Positions 43,503 to 52,303 of a stretch of 64,000 bases of DNA are shown here, in pieces. Source of the stretch: Nocardiopsis listeri NBRC 13360. Lineage in GTDB: Bacteria > Actinomycetota > Actinomycetes > Streptosporangiales > Streptosporangiaceae. The stretch is from assembly GCF_001570765.1 (NCBI RefSeq), contig NZ_BCSH01000014.1, positions 33,559 to 97,558 on the forward strand, read 5' to 3'. Under the pieces are notes generated by a model, which was not told where the DNA came from, searched no databases, and worked only from the letters and a program-made list of their open reading frames with translations. The position numbers and the translations under genes are program-made. Numbering within the stretch: the first letter of the stretch is position 1; every line of letters starts with the position of its first letter.

Positions 43503-44249
43503 TTACTTCTTGCCCTGGTTGGCGACGGCCTCGATGGCGGCCTTGGCGGCCTCCGGGTCGAGGTAGGTGCCGCCCGGGTTCGTGGGCTTGAAGTCCTCGT
43601 CCAGCTCGTAGACGAGCGGGATGCCGGTGGGGATGTTCAGCCCCGCGATGTCGGCGTCGCCGACCCCGTCCAGGTGCTTGACCAGCGCGCGCAGCGAGTT
43701 GCCGTGCGCGACGACCAGGACGGTCTTGCCCGCGGCCAGCTCCGGGACGATGTCGTCGTACCAGTACGGCAGGGCGCGGTCGAGCACGTCCTTGAGGCAC
43801 TCGGTACGCGGCAGCAGCTCCGGCGGCAGGAGCTCGTAGCGGACGTCGTCGGACTGCGAGTAGGGGTCGTCGTCGGCGATGGGCGGTGGGGGAGTGTCGT
43901 AGGAACGACGCCAGGTCATGAACTGCTCTTCGCCGTACTCCTCACGGGTCTGAGCCTTGTCCTTGCCCTGAAGGGCGCCGTAGTGACGCTCGTTGAGGCG
44001 CCAGGAGCGCTCGACCGGCAGCCAGTGCAGGTCGGCGGTCTCCAGCGCGAGGTTGGCGGTGCGGATGGCGCGCTTGAGCAGCGAGGTGTGCAGCACGTCC
44101 GGGGTCACCCCGGCGGACTTGAGCAGCTCGCCGCCACGGCGGGCCTCGTCCTCGCCCTTTGCGGACAGGTCCACATCCACCCAGCCGGTGAACAGGCCCT
44201 TCGCGTTCCAGACACTTTCACCGTGTCGCAGCAGTACCAGAGTTCCCAT
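43503..44249 (-). CDS. gpmA: 2,3-bisphosphoglycerate-dependent phosphoglycerate mutase GpmA
   Basis: This 248-residue glycolytic enzyme interconverts 3- and 2-phosphoglycerate. It has the phosphohistidine motif [18 protein letters not shown], the substrate region [17 protein letters not shown], and the second catalytic histidine in [17 protein letters not shown]. The ATG at 44249 is the standard start. It is the last gene of the mshA-ybjN-gpmA unit, the same order as in mycobacteria, where senX3-regX3 follow directly; here those are 15 kb away. Confidence 0.96.
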   Translation of the reverse strand: MGTLVLLRHGESVWNAKGLFTGWVDVDLSAKGEDEARRGGELLKSAGVTPDVLHTSLLKRAIRTANLALETADLHWLPVERSWRLNERHYGALQGKDKAQTREEYGEEQFMTWRRSYDTPPPPIADDDPYSQSDDVRYELLPPELLPRTECLKDVLDRALPYWYDDIVPELAAGKTVLVVAHGNSLRALVKHLDGVGDADIAGLNIPTGIPLVYELDEDFKPTNPGGTYLDPEAAKAAIEAVANQGKK

Positions 44250-44259
44250 GGGGGCAAGC

Positions 44260-44778
44260 CTAGTCACTCGAAGTCCCGGCCGGTTCGGCCAGGTGGGCGA
44301 AGGCGCGCAGATTCCGGGTGTCGTGGCCGCGTTCGAGGCGCCACTTCCACTCCTTGCGGATCGCCGAGGCGAACCCCAGCTCCAGCGCCGTGTTGAAGTT
44401 CTCGTCCGAGTAGGTGAGCACGCACCCCAACAGCCGGTCGACCTCGTCGACGCCGACACCGCCCAGGGGGAGCCGGCCACGGATGTACACGTCGCCGACC
44501 TCGTCGGAGGTGAACGCCATCCCGTACATGTCGGAGCCGCGTCGGGTCAGCCACTGGTAGAACCCGGCGTGGTTCTCGTCCGGTCGCCGGCAGAAGAACG
44601 AGGTCAGGGTGAGGCTGTGCGGACCGACCTCCAACCACACCAGGGTCTTGAGCTTGGCCGTGCCCGGGATGGTGACCAGGAAGGAACCCTCACGTGGACG
44701 TTCGACCTCCAACTCGGCCTCGCCCACCGCCTGTTCGATCGCCTTGATCGCGTTCTCGCGCGCCGTCGTCTCCGCCAC
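44260..44778 (-). CDS. YbjN domain-containing protein
   Basis: The 172-residue protein has the YbjN fold ([47 protein letters not shown]), related to type III secretion chaperone-like proteins. In actinobacteria it lies between mshA and gpmA; its function is not known. The GTG start at 44778 has AAGGAGAGGGG at good spacing and is preferred over ATGs at 44814 and 44820, which would overlap the mshA stop. Confidence 0.9.
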   Translation of the reverse strand: MAETTARENAIKAIEQAVGEAELEVERPREGSFLVTIPGTAKLKTLVWLEVGPHSLTLTSFFCRRPDENHAGFYQWLTRRGSDMYGMAFTSDEVGDVYIRGRLPLGGVGVDEVDRLLGCVLTYSDENFNTALELGFASAIRKEWKWRLERGHDTRNLRAFAHLAEPAGTSSD

Positions 44779-44810
44779 GTGCGTTCCCCTCTCCTTCACG
44801 GACGTCCCCG

Positions 44811-46115
44811 TCATCGGCATGCCGCCTCGGCCAGCGGGAGTGCGCGCGGGGTCAGTGCCGACCGGTAGACGTCCAGCAGGTCATCCACGGTCCGCGACCA
44901 GCTCAGGGTGGCCGCGTGCTCCGGTGCGGCCTCCGCCAGCCTGGCATGCCAGGCCGGTTCGCGAATCAACCGGTGCAGCTCGGCTGCGTAGTGGCGCGGG
45001 TCGTGTCCGTCCACCAGGACACCCGACACACGGTCGGAGACGGCCGTGGACAGGCCACCGACGCGGGCCGCCACGACCGGGGTGCCACAGGCCTGTGACT
45101 CCACGGCCACCAACCCGAAGGACTCCGAGTAGGAGGGCACCACCGTCACGGTCGCGGCCCGGTAGAAGTCGGCCAGGCGTCGACGGTCCTGTGGCGGCTC
45201 CAACCGCACCACGTCGGCCACTCCGAGTGAGCGGGCCAGGTCGGTGAGCATACGGGGTTCGTGCATTCCCCCGCCGGACAGGCCGCCGACCACGCCCACC
45301 ACGAGGCGGTCGCGCAGGGAGGGCTCCTGTTCCAGGAGTTCGGCGGCGGCGCGGATGAGTACGTCCGGGGCCTTCAGTCGTTGTACCCGGCCGACGAAGA
45401 GCAGCAGGTGGGTGTCCCGGTGCAGACCGATTCGTTCCAGGGCCTCGGCGCGGGAACCGGGCGAGAAAGTGTCCAGGTCCACGCCGGGTGGGATCGTATG
45501 GAGCTGTTCGGGCCGGGCGCCGTAGAAGTCCGACAGCTGAAGGGCCTCGTCTTCGGTGTTGGCGATGAGCCGGTCGGCCTGGCGGACCAACTGGTCCTCG
45601 CCGCGTACCCGGTCCTCCGGTTCGGGGGAGTCGCCTTCGGCCAGGGCGGCGTTCTTCACCCGGGCCATGGTGTGCATCGACTGCACCATCGGCACGCCCC
45701 ACCGGCGCGCGGCCACGACCCCGGCCTTGCCGGACAGCCAGTAGTGGCCGTGCACGAGGTCGTAGTGGCCCGGTTCGGCCTGCGCCTCGGTCCGCATCAT
45801 CCCGAAGATGAACGGACACAGGTGTTCGGCGAGGGTGTTCTTGTCCAGGCGCCCGTAGGGGCCTGCGTGCACGTGTCGCACGTTCACCCCGGGGGCGAGT
45901 TCGACCACGGCCGGCAGCGACGGCTTGGTGGCCCTGGTGAACACGTCCACCGCCACGCCGCGCTCCGCCATTCGGCGTGCCACCTCGACCACGTAGACGT
46001 TGAGCCCACCGGCGTCACCGGTGCCGGGCTGGTCGAGCGGGGAGGTGTGCAGGCTCACCGTCGCGATCCTCGAGGGGACCGCAGCCTGATCACCCAACGG
46101 AACGGGTCCGGACAC
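44811..46115 (-). CDS. mshA: D-inositol-3-phosphate glycosyltransferase MshA
   Basis: MshA transfers N-acetylglucosamine from UDP-GlcNAc to inositol-3-phosphate, the first step of mycothiol synthesis. The 434 residues follow the GT4 GT-B pattern: IATVSLHTSPLDQPGTGDAGGLNVYV (acceptor domain), VPMVQSMHTMARVKN, and the donor site VVPSYSESFGLVAVESQACGTPV with the EX7E motif. The GTG at 46115 has GGAGG at correct spacing; a longer upstream frame lacks similarity. It heads the unit mshA-ybjN-gpmA. With mshD at 4.5-5.4 kb, two mycothiol genes lie in the window. Confidence 0.94.
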   Translation of the reverse strand: MSGPVPLGDQAAVPSRIATVSLHTSPLDQPGTGDAGGLNVYVVEVARRMAERGVAVDVFTRATKPSLPAVVELAPGVNVRHVHAGPYGRLDKNTLAEHLCPFIFGMMRTEAQAEPGHYDLVHGHYWLSGKAGVVAARRWGVPMVQSMHTMARVKNAALAEGDSPEPEDRVRGEDQLVRQADRLIANTEDEALQLSDFYGARPEQLHTIPPGVDLDTFSPGSRAEALERIGLHRDTHLLLFVGRVQRLKAPDVLIRAAAELLEQEPSLRDRLVVGVVGGLSGGGMHEPRMLTDLARSLGVADVVRLEPPQDRRRLADFYRAATVTVVPSYSESFGLVAVESQACGTPVVAARVGGLSTAVSDRVSGVLVDGHDPRHYAAELHRLIREPAWHARLAEAAPEHAATLSWSRTVDDLLDVYRSALTPRALPLAEAACR

Positions 46116-46224
46116 CGGTGGTCCCTCCAGGTCGCGTGTGCGGGCAGTAGTCGTCAACAGCGACGAAGGTACACACTGTTCCCGACCGGCCTGTCCCAGG
46201 GGGCGGGGTTGACCCGGGCAGGGG

Positions 46225-47220
46225 TCAGGGGGCGGACGCCCAGCCGGCGACGAGGAAGTCCGCGACATCGGGGAACGTGCGCTTCCAGGTGCGCAGATCG
46301 TGGCCGCCTCGGGGCCGCAGGGTGGTGACCGTCATACCGTGCTCGGTGAGCAGACCGGAGAAGCGTTCGGCCTCTCCCTGGATCCGCCCTTCTTGGAGCG
46401 GAGTGTGGTCATCGCGCCCCTCGACCAGCATGAAGCGCAGGTCGCGCACCTCCTCGGGTCCGAGGAGGTGGTCGGGGGAGTGGGGGCCGGTGTCCGTGCC
46501 GAGGACGCCGTGCGGGTCGTCGACCCGGAAGTACCCGGCCCAGCTCACCACCTGTGAGTACAGGGCGGGGTTGCGCAGGGCGAGTGCGGCCGCGCCGTAA
46601 CCGCCCATGGAGAAACCGCCGATCGCCCTCAAGGAGCGTGGACGAGGATACTCCCCCTCCACCGCGGTCACGGTCGGTCCGGTGACGAAGCTCTCCAGGG
46701 CGAAGCTCCCGTCGTGGGCGTCGGCCCACTCGGTGGTGGACCCGTCCTCGACCTGTCCGTGCGGGGCGGCGATCACGAACTCGACGCCGCTGCGGCACAT
46801 CTGGCGGTCCATCAGGTCGCCCACACCCGCGTCCATCAGGGTCCGGTGACCGGAGGAGGATCCGTGCAGAAGGTAGAGCACGGGAAGGTCGGCGCTGTCC
46901 GGTCCGGGGGGTCTGCGGATCCACACGGAACGGCCTTCGCCCCCGGTGGCGGCCGTGTCGGGGAGGGTGACCACCTCGTCACGGCCGGGTTCGTCGCAGA
47001 CCGCGACGTCGCCCGGGCGGGGCAGCGCCGCCGGGGTGGAGTCGGCGTCGGGCGGGACGCGCATCCGGCCGGTGGCGAGTTCGGGTTCGGTCTCGGACAG
47101 GTGGTGTCCGATCCGCTCCACCAGCCGTTCCGGCGGGGCGGTGGCCAGGGACGCGGCGACCACGGCCACGGCACAGGAGGCGAGGAGCACGGTGGCGCGT
47201 CGGGAGAAGGAGACGAACAC
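46225..47220 (-). CDS. Secreted alpha/beta-hydrolase esterase (PF00756-like)
   Basis: The 331-residue protein has a signal or anchor helix (RRATVLLASCAVAVVAASLA) and an esterase domain of the antigen 85/esterase D type: VLYLLHGSSSGHRTL, the nucleophile elbow GGFSMGGYGAAAL, and a late histidine in RPRGGHDLRTWKRTFP. It probably acts outside the membrane on an ester or acyl transfer reaction; the true substrate is unknown. The start is GTG at 47220. It stands apart from mshA by 109 bases. Confidence 0.87.
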   Translation of the reverse strand: MFVSFSRRATVLLASCAVAVVAASLATAPPERLVERIGHHLSETEPELATGRMRVPPDADSTPAALPRPGDVAVCDEPGRDEVVTLPDTAATGGEGRSVWIRRPPGPDSADLPVLYLLHGSSSGHRTLMDAGVGDLMDRQMCRSGVEFVIAAPHGQVEDGSTTEWADAHDGSFALESFVTGPTVTAVEGEYPRPRSLRAIGGFSMGGYGAAALALRNPALYSQVVSWAGYFRVDDPHGVLGTDTGPHSPDHLLGPEEVRDLRFMLVEGRDDHTPLQEGRIQGEAERFSGLLTEHGMTVTTLRPRGGHDLRTWKRTFPDVADFLVAGWASAP

Positions 47221-47379
47221 GTCGCAACCTCAAGGGTCGGGGGCAACCGGTGACCGCACGCGAAGCGGCCAAGGGATATCACCCATTGTAGTCATCGCAA
47301 TCCCCTCCGTGTGCGCGGGTCTTCGGGTGTTGCTGTGGAGGTTCCCGGTCCCGGACGTCGACCGGTTCTCGTCGGCGCC

Positions 47380-48339
47380 TCAGACCGACACGGGGTGCCG
47401 CAGTCGAAGCGTCTCCGGGTATGGGCGAAGGTAGGTCTGTTCGCTCGCCCACGTGACGTCCTCCGCCGTGCAGTGGTGTCGCAACAGGGCCACGGGCAGG
47501 CTCAGCGGAGCGTTGCCCCGCCGATAGTCCTCGATCCCGGCCAACAGGTCGTGCCTGCGCGTGTCGTCCAGCAACGGACTGATCATCCCGAAGACGTGCT
47601 GGAGGGCGTTGGCGTGCTTGCCACGACTCGTCCTGACGGCCAACGCCCGATGGAACGCTTCGGCGTAGGTCGCCGCCGCCCGCTCGCGGTCGTGCGCGCC
47701 GGCCTTCGCCACGACCCGCCCGGTCTCGCGGTACCCCTCCGGGGAGTGCGCCATCAACTGGAGTTTGTGCCGCGCATGGAACGCCACCAGGTCGCGTACG
47801 GCCCACTCGCCCTCGATGAGGGCGCGCAGCCGTGCGTGCGCGAACACCCGTTCCACGAAGTGCTCACGAAGCGCGGGGTCGGACAGGCGCCCCTGCTCCT
47901 CCACCGGCAGTGCCGGCAGCAGCGTGGTGAGCCGCTCGGCGAAGGCGCCGCGGCCGGTGCCGCGCAGCCGGTTCCCGTCACCGTCGAAGACCGGCAGGGA
48001 GAACAGGCCACAGCTCGGCGACTTGTTCTTGAGGACGTAGCCGTCGAGTCGGGCCAGTCGACCGAGGTGTCGGTTCGCGACGTTCGAGAGATCGTCGGAG
48101 TGGTCGGTTCCGGTCGCACTGGAGATGACTCGGGCCGCTCCCTCGGAGTCCTGTAGGCGCAGGGTCGGGCGAGGGACCCCCAGACCGATCTCCGCTTCCG
48201 GGCATACCGGGAGCCAATCCACGTGCCGGTTCAGTTCGTCGGTGAGGAAACGGTTTCGCGAGTGACCGCCGTTATAACGCACAGAGGCGCCGAGCAGGCA
48301 GCTGGACACTCCGACGACGGGGCGAACGAACGTATCCAT
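47380..48339 (-). CDS. DUF523 and DUF1722 domain protein (YbgA-like)
   Basis: The 319 residues combine DUF523 (VGVSSCLLGASVRYNGGHSRN ... VLKNKSPSCGLF, with conserved cysteines that could hold a metal or cluster) and C-terminal DUF1722 (FHARHKLQLMAHSPEGYRETGR). This fusion is repeatedly found beside photolyase genes, as here, where photolyase is divergent. DUF523 relatives act in thiouracil desulfidation; the function of the fusion is unproven. It starts ATG at 48339. Confidence 0.9.
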   Translation of the reverse strand: MDTFVRPVVGVSSCLLGASVRYNGGHSRNRFLTDELNRHVDWLPVCPEAEIGLGVPRPTLRLQDSEGAARVISSATGTDHSDDLSNVANRHLGRLARLDGYVLKNKSPSCGLFSLPVFDGDGNRLRGTGRGAFAERLTTLLPALPVEEQGRLSDPALREHFVERVFAHARLRALIEGEWAVRDLVAFHARHKLQLMAHSPEGYRETGRVVAKAGAHDRERAAATYAEAFHRALAVRTSRGKHANALQHVFGMISPLLDDTRRHDLLAGIEDYRRGNAPLSLPVALLRHHCTAEDVTWASEQTYLRPYPETLRLRHPVSV

Positions 48340-48425
48340 TCCGGGGCCCTACCCGGTGGAGCCTGTCGTAACCACCGGTGATCCCTTTGCGTAGTGTGTT
48401 GGTCACCTTGAGTGAAGGAGGTCTC

Positions 48426-49745
48426 TTGGTCGCTCCCGTGCTCGTGCTCTTCAGCCAGGATCTTCGCCTGAACGACCACCCCGCGCTGACCACGGCCCTG
48501 GGAGCCGGCGGACCGGTGGTTCCGCTCTTCGTGCTCGACCACGCCCTACTGCGGCGCGCGGCCCGCAACCGGCTCGCCCACCTCGCCGAGGCCCTCGTCG
48601 ACCTGCGTTCGGGACTGCGCGCCGTGGGCGCGGACCTCGTGGTCCGCCGGGGTGACACGGTCACGGAGACGTTCGCCCTCGCCCGGGAGGTCGGCGCCGG
48701 GACCGTCCACCTGAGCGCGGGCGTGAGCCGCGTGGCCGACCGGCGGCTCAACCGGCTCCGTGAGTCCGGGCTGGACGCGCGTACCCACGCCGGGCTGACC
48801 GTAGTGCCACCGGGAGAGATCACCCCGACCACCGGTGACCACTACAAGGTGTTCACCCCCTACTGGAGGGCCTGGGAGGGCGCCCGGTGGCGGGAGACCC
48901 TGCCCGCTCCCGAACGGGTCCCCCTGCTCGAAGGACTCGACCCCGGACGCCTGCCCGCACCCGACGACCTCTCACGCGAAGGTGTGGGAGCCCTCTCCCC
49001 GGAACGACAGGCGGGCGGATGGACCCGGGCGCGTGAACGACTCCGTGCCTGGCTCGACTCGGGGGTCGCCGACTACGGTGACCGGAACGACGACCTGGCC
49101 GGCGCGGCGACCTCTCACCTGTCCGCCGACCTGCGCTTCGGCTGCCTGTCCCCGCTGGAGGTGGCCCGCGCCGCACGCGATCTCCCAGGGGGTTCCGAGT
49201 ACGTTCGCCAACTCGCCTGGCGCGACTTCCACCACCAGGTCACCGCGGCCTTCCCCGACATCACGATTCGGGACTACCGTCCTCGCGATCGCTGGTGGCG
49301 GGAGGACCCCGACGCCCTCGCCGCCTGGAAGGAGGGGCTTACCGGGGTGCCCATCGTGGACGCCGGAATGCGCCAACTGCTTCGCGAGGGTTTCATGCAC
49401 AATCGCACCCGGATGATCACCGCGTCCTTCCTCACCAAGACCCTGCGCGTTCACTGGCGGGAGGGGGCCGCGCACTTCGACGCCCACCTGACCGATGGTG
49501 ACGTGGCCGACGACTACGGCAACTGGCAGTGGGTGGCCGGAACCGGCAACGACACCCGACCCGGTCGGGCCTTCAACCCCTCCCGGCAGGCCAAGAGGTT
49601 CGACCCCGAGGGTGTCTACGTGCGCAGGTACGTGCCCGAACTCGCCGACCTGTCCGGTGCCCGCGCCCACAGCCCGTGGTCGGAGGGGGCCGGCGAAGGC
49701 GTCGAGGGGTATCCGCCTCCGATCGCCGACCCCGGCCGATGGTGA
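48426..49745 (+). CDS. phr: Deoxyribodipyrimidine photolyase
   Basis: The 439-residue protein repairs UV-induced pyrimidine dimers using FAD and light. It shows the class I photolyase pattern: LVLFSQDLRLNDHPAL, YVRQLAWRDFHHQV, MHNRTRMITASFLTK, YGNWQWVAGTGND and RAFNPSRQAKRFDPEGVYVRR. The TTG at 48426 sits four bases after AAGGAGGT and is the best start; a GTG at 48378 would add residues before the usual N terminus. It is divergent from the DUF523/DUF1722 gene. Confidence 0.94.
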   Translation: MVAPVLVLFSQDLRLNDHPALTTALGAGGPVVPLFVLDHALLRRAARNRLAHLAEALVDLRSGLRAVGADLVVRRGDTVTETFALAREVGAGTVHLSAGVSRVADRRLNRLRESGLDARTHAGLTVVPPGEITPTTGDHYKVFTPYWRAWEGARWRETLPAPERVPLLEGLDPGRLPAPDDLSREGVGALSPERQAGGWTRARERLRAWLDSGVADYGDRNDDLAGAATSHLSADLRFGCLSPLEVARAARDLPGGSEYVRQLAWRDFHHQVTAAFPDITIRDYRPRDRWWREDPDALAAWKEGLTGVPIVDAGMRQLLREGFMHNRTRMITASFLTKTLRVHWREGAAHFDAHLTDGDVADDYGNWQWVAGTGNDTRPGRAFNPSRQAKRFDPEGVYVRRYVPELADLSGARAHSPWSEGAGEGVEGYPPPIADPGRW

Positions 49746-49769
49746 GGAGAGACCGGAGCCGGCGTGCGA

Positions 49770-49877
49770 CTAGGAGTTGTAGTGACCGCAATTGGGGCAG
49801 GTGCGCACCCCGGGGTTGAGGTACTCACCGCATCTTTCGCACAGGCCCACGATGGGTTTGTCGTGTTTGGGGGACAT
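49770..49877 (-). CDS. 35-residue zinc-ribbon protein
   Basis: The small ORF encodes a protein opening MSPKHDKPIVGLCERCGEYL and ending TCPNCGHYNS: two CxxC knuckles about ten residues apart, a complete zinc ribbon. AGGGGG lies about nine bases before the ATG. It lies 33 bases downstream of the unknown gene at 49911 on the same strand, so the two may form a unit. Comparable tiny zinc ribbons bind ribosomes, RNA polymerase or DNA; the role here is unknown. Confidence 0.7.
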   Translation of the reverse strand: MSPKHDKPIVGLCERCGEYLNPGVRTCPNCGHYNS

Positions 49878-49910
49878 GTGCGGTGCCCCCTGGTGAACGG
49901 ACCTCAAGGG

Positions 49911-50342
49911 TCATCCTTCCGTTTCGGCCAGTCCGTCGATGATGTCGTCCAAGACCAGTGACCGGTTCGAACCCGACATCAAACGCAGTTCCCGGAGCGC
50001 GGGAACGGTGTCGACGCCTTCGGGGCCCGTCACCGTGCATACGCGCATGCAGTGCTGGGTGGGGGGCCACCAGAAGTCCCGTTCGTCGATGGGGGCGATG
50101 CGGTACACCGTCGCGGGGTACTGGGACGGCCTGCTGGGTGAGTGCCATTGCTGGACACGGGCGAGGACGAATCCGGTGATCAGGGAATCGAAGACGCCGT
50201 CCGACGCCAGATCGGTCAACGCGTCCTTGTCGCCTTCGGCGCGGCAGGCGTCACACCCGGCGAGTTCCGCGCGCAGGAGCCAACGGGCACGCGCGTGACC
50301 CACCTCTGGGTTCTTGAGCTTGCTCGGATGCCGGTGTCCCAT
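49911..50342 (-). CDS. Unrecognised small protein
   Basis: About 143 residues from an ATG at 50342, opening MGHRHPSKLKNPEVGHARAR. No ribosome site is seen, so the mRNA may be leaderless; a much longer upstream frame to 50537 looks like non-coding Pro/Arg sequence. Visible features are CDACRAEGDKDALTDLASDGV with a CxxC pair, a Trp-rich middle (DFWWPPTQHCMRV) and an acidic C terminus (LVLDDIIDGLAETEG). The family is not recognised. Confidence 0.6.
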   Translation of the reverse strand: MGHRHPSKLKNPEVGHARARWLLRAELAGCDACRAEGDKDALTDLASDGVFDSLITGFVLARVQQWHSPSRPSQYPATVYRIAPIDERDFWWPPTQHCMRVCTVTGPEGVDTVPALRELRLMSGSNRSLVLDDIIDGLAETEG

Positions 50343-50572
50343 ACACGGGAGCGTACGATGCCCGGGGAGCCGCGACAGCCGGACCCCGTGGGGATCCCGA
50401 TGTCCGCGCGGAGCGTCGGCCGCAAGGCCCCGGACGTCGCCCGACGTCGGGGCCGAGGAACGCGCCGACCCGACCGGGGGGGCGGGGCGCAAGCACGTTT
50501 CGGACCCTGTCATCGAGGACTCGATACCCTTGCTCACAAGCCATCTTGAATTAACGTGGGGGTGCCACGGGC

Positions 50573-50595
50573 GGTAGTACTACCCATCGTAGACT
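50573..50595 (+). promoter_or_regulatory. BlaI-type operator and -10 box
   Basis: GGTAGTACTACC (50573-50584) is a perfect palindrome and CTAC-CCATC-GTAG (50580-50592) a second overlapping dyad, resembling TACTAC/GTAGTA operators of BlaI/CopY repressors. TAGACT (50590-50595) is a good -10 box whose start point would fall on the ATG at 50603, so the blaI-like mRNA is probably leaderless and self-repressed. Confidence 0.6.
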
Positions 50596-50602
50596 TGTGA
50601 GC

Positions 50603-50965
50603 ATGAATCGGCTTGGCGAACTTGAACGCGCGGTGATGGATGTACTGTGGGCACGCAACGAACCAATGACGGTTCGTGAGGTCGGCAAAGCGCTCGCGGA
50701 GCGGGACCTGGCGCACACGACCGTCATGACCGTGCTCGACCGACTCGCCAAGAAGAAGGTCGTCACCCGGGCACGTGAGGGTCGTGCGTGGCGGTACCGT
50801 CCGGCAGCCAGCCGTGAGAACTACGTGTCCGAGTTGATGTTCGACGCACTCGGTCAGACGGTCGACCGTGACGCGGCCCTGGCCGCCTTCGTCCAATCCA
50901 TGGACGGCCAGGAGGCTGAAGCGCTCAGGCGCGCACTCGCGGAAACCGAGCAGCCAAGGAACTAG
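50603..50965 (+). CDS. BlaI/MecI/CopY-family repressor
   Basis: The 120-residue protein has the winged helix of BlaI-type repressors: LGELERAVMDVLWARNEPMTVREVGKAL, AHTTVMTVLDRLAKKKVVTRAREGRAWRYRP. Such repressors are inactivated by cleavage after signalling from a partner membrane peptidase, encoded here 5 bases downstream. In mycobacteria the pair controls beta-lactamase and respiratory genes. No beta-lactamase lies in the window. The ATG at 50603 is preferred over a GTG two codons earlier because of the -10 position. Confidence 0.93.
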   Translation: MNRLGELERAVMDVLWARNEPMTVREVGKALAERDLAHTTVMTVLDRLAKKKVVTRAREGRAWRYRPAASRENYVSELMFDALGQTVDRDAALAAFVQSMDGQEAEALRRALAETEQPRN

Positions 50966-50970
50966 TCCGA

Positions 50971-51915
50971 ATGGTCAGTGCCGCACTCCTCACTCTCGTC
51001 GCGGTCAGCTGCCTCATCGCCATGGAAGCTCTCCACCGGGCGAAGTGGCCTTCCCGCGGTCCCTACACGGCGGTCATCGCCTGGCAGGCCCTCGGCCTGG
51101 CATGGGGTGTATCCACCATCGGCGCGCTGCTGGCCTACGGTCTCTCCTCGTACCGACTCGGTGCCGCCGGCGGCAGCATGGCCATGCTCGCCGACCTGAT
51201 CAGCGGGGATTTCCTGCTCGCCGAGTTCTCCCAGGGGCTGGAAGGCATCAGCCACCTGGCCGCCATCACGCTGGCCGTGATCCTCACCCTGGTCCTGTTC
51301 TGCGGACTGGTGGCCTCCTTCATCCAGGTGCTGCGCGTTCGCAGACGCCACCACGACCTCCTCGAGCTCGTCGCCAGCGACCACCCCGACGTCCCCGGCG
51401 CCCGAGTGGTCGACCACCCCGCGGCCGCCGCGTACTGTCTGCCGGGCGTCCTGCGATCCCAGGTGGTCATCAGCGCGGGCGCCCTGGAAGTCCTCGACAA
51501 CCGTGAGCTCGCCGCGGTCCTCGCCCACGAGCACGCCCACCTGCGTCAGCGTCACGACCTCGTGCTGCTGCCCTTCTCCTCCCTCAAGCGGGCCTTCCCC
51601 CGCGTACACCTCGTGCGCACCTACTACGAGAGCGTCGCGCTGCTCATCGAGATGTGCGCCGACGACCAGGCCGTGCGCAAGAGCTCCTCGCGCGAGTTGG
51701 CCATGGCGCTGCTGCGTTTCGGCGCCGCCGGGGCCGCGCCCGTCCCGGCCGGCGCGATGGCGGCCGTACGTCCCGCCGAACCCTCGGTGATGCGCCGGGT
51801 CGACCGTCTCCTGCGTCCCGACGACGAACTTCCGTACCACGCGGGCGCGGTCATCATGGGCTCCTCCGCGTTCCTCCTGGCGACGGTCACCTGCCTCTGG
51901 AACATTCCGGTCTGA
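50971..51915 (+). CDS. M56-family (BlaR1-like) membrane metallopeptidase
   Basis: The 314-residue protein has about four membrane helices and the zinc site HEHAHLRQRHD in the cytoplasmic loop (VLAHEHAH), with a distal acidic ligand in EMCADDQAV. This matches the actinobacterial M56 peptidases paired with BlaI. Unlike BlaR1 it lacks an extracellular penicillin-binding domain, so the signal it senses is unknown. It should cleave the upstream repressor. Confidence 0.92.
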   Translation: MVSAALLTLVAVSCLIAMEALHRAKWPSRGPYTAVIAWQALGLAWGVSTIGALLAYGLSSYRLGAAGGSMAMLADLISGDFLLAEFSQGLEGISHLAAITLAVILTLVLFCGLVASFIQVLRVRRRHHDLLELVASDHPDVPGARVVDHPAAAAYCLPGVLRSQVVISAGALEVLDNRELAAVLAHEHAHLRQRHDLVLLPFSSLKRAFPRVHLVRTYYESVALLIEMCADDQAVRKSSSRELAMALLRFGAAGAAPVPAGAMAAVRPAEPSVMRRVDRLLRPDDELPYHAGAVIMGSSAFLLATVTCLWNIPV

Positions 51916-52003
51916 CCCGCCGGGCACGATTATCGACGCCGATCCGTTTACCGTGGAGAGCGGGCGGACCCCCGTTCGATGACGCGTAGCTCTGGAGTGA
52001 GTC

Positions 52004-52303
52004 TTGTTTTACTGGATCTGGCAGCTCATCTACCTGGTGACCTTCGTGGCCAGCCTCTACGCGTTGATCGAGGCGCTGCGGACACCGGCGCAGGCCTTCG
52101 AGATCATGGACAAGCAGACCAAGAAGCTCTGGGTCATCCTGACCGGTGTGGCGTCGGGGCTGTCCCTTCTCGCGGTGCTGAGCGGAACGGGCATGTTCGT
52201 CATCCTGGGTCTGGTGGCCACGCTCATCTTCCTGCTGGACGTGCGTCCCGCGGTCAAGGGCATGGGCGGTAACCAGAACAACGGTCCCTACGGTCCTTGG
52301 TAG
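52004..52303 (+). CDS. DUF2516 family membrane protein
   Basis: The 99-residue protein has three hydrophobic helices and the DUF2516 pattern FYWIWQLIYLVTFVASLYALIEALR ... AFEIMDKQTKKLWVILTG; the run is split here only for reading. The start is TTG with GGAG seven bases upstream. Its stop lies 16 bases inside the end of the convergent hydrolase gene, so the two genes overlap tail to tail. Function unknown. Confidence 0.85.
   Translation: MFYWIWQLIYLVTFVASLYALIEALRTPAQAFEIMDKQTKKLWVILTGVASGLSLLAVLSGTGMFVILGLVATLIFLLDVRPAVKGMGGNQNNGPYGPW

Noticed and set aside
44811..46268. MshA starting at 46268
   Set aside because: The added 51 residues are Pro/Ser-rich, overlap the end of the esterase gene, and lie upstream of a well-spaced GGAGG-GTG start.
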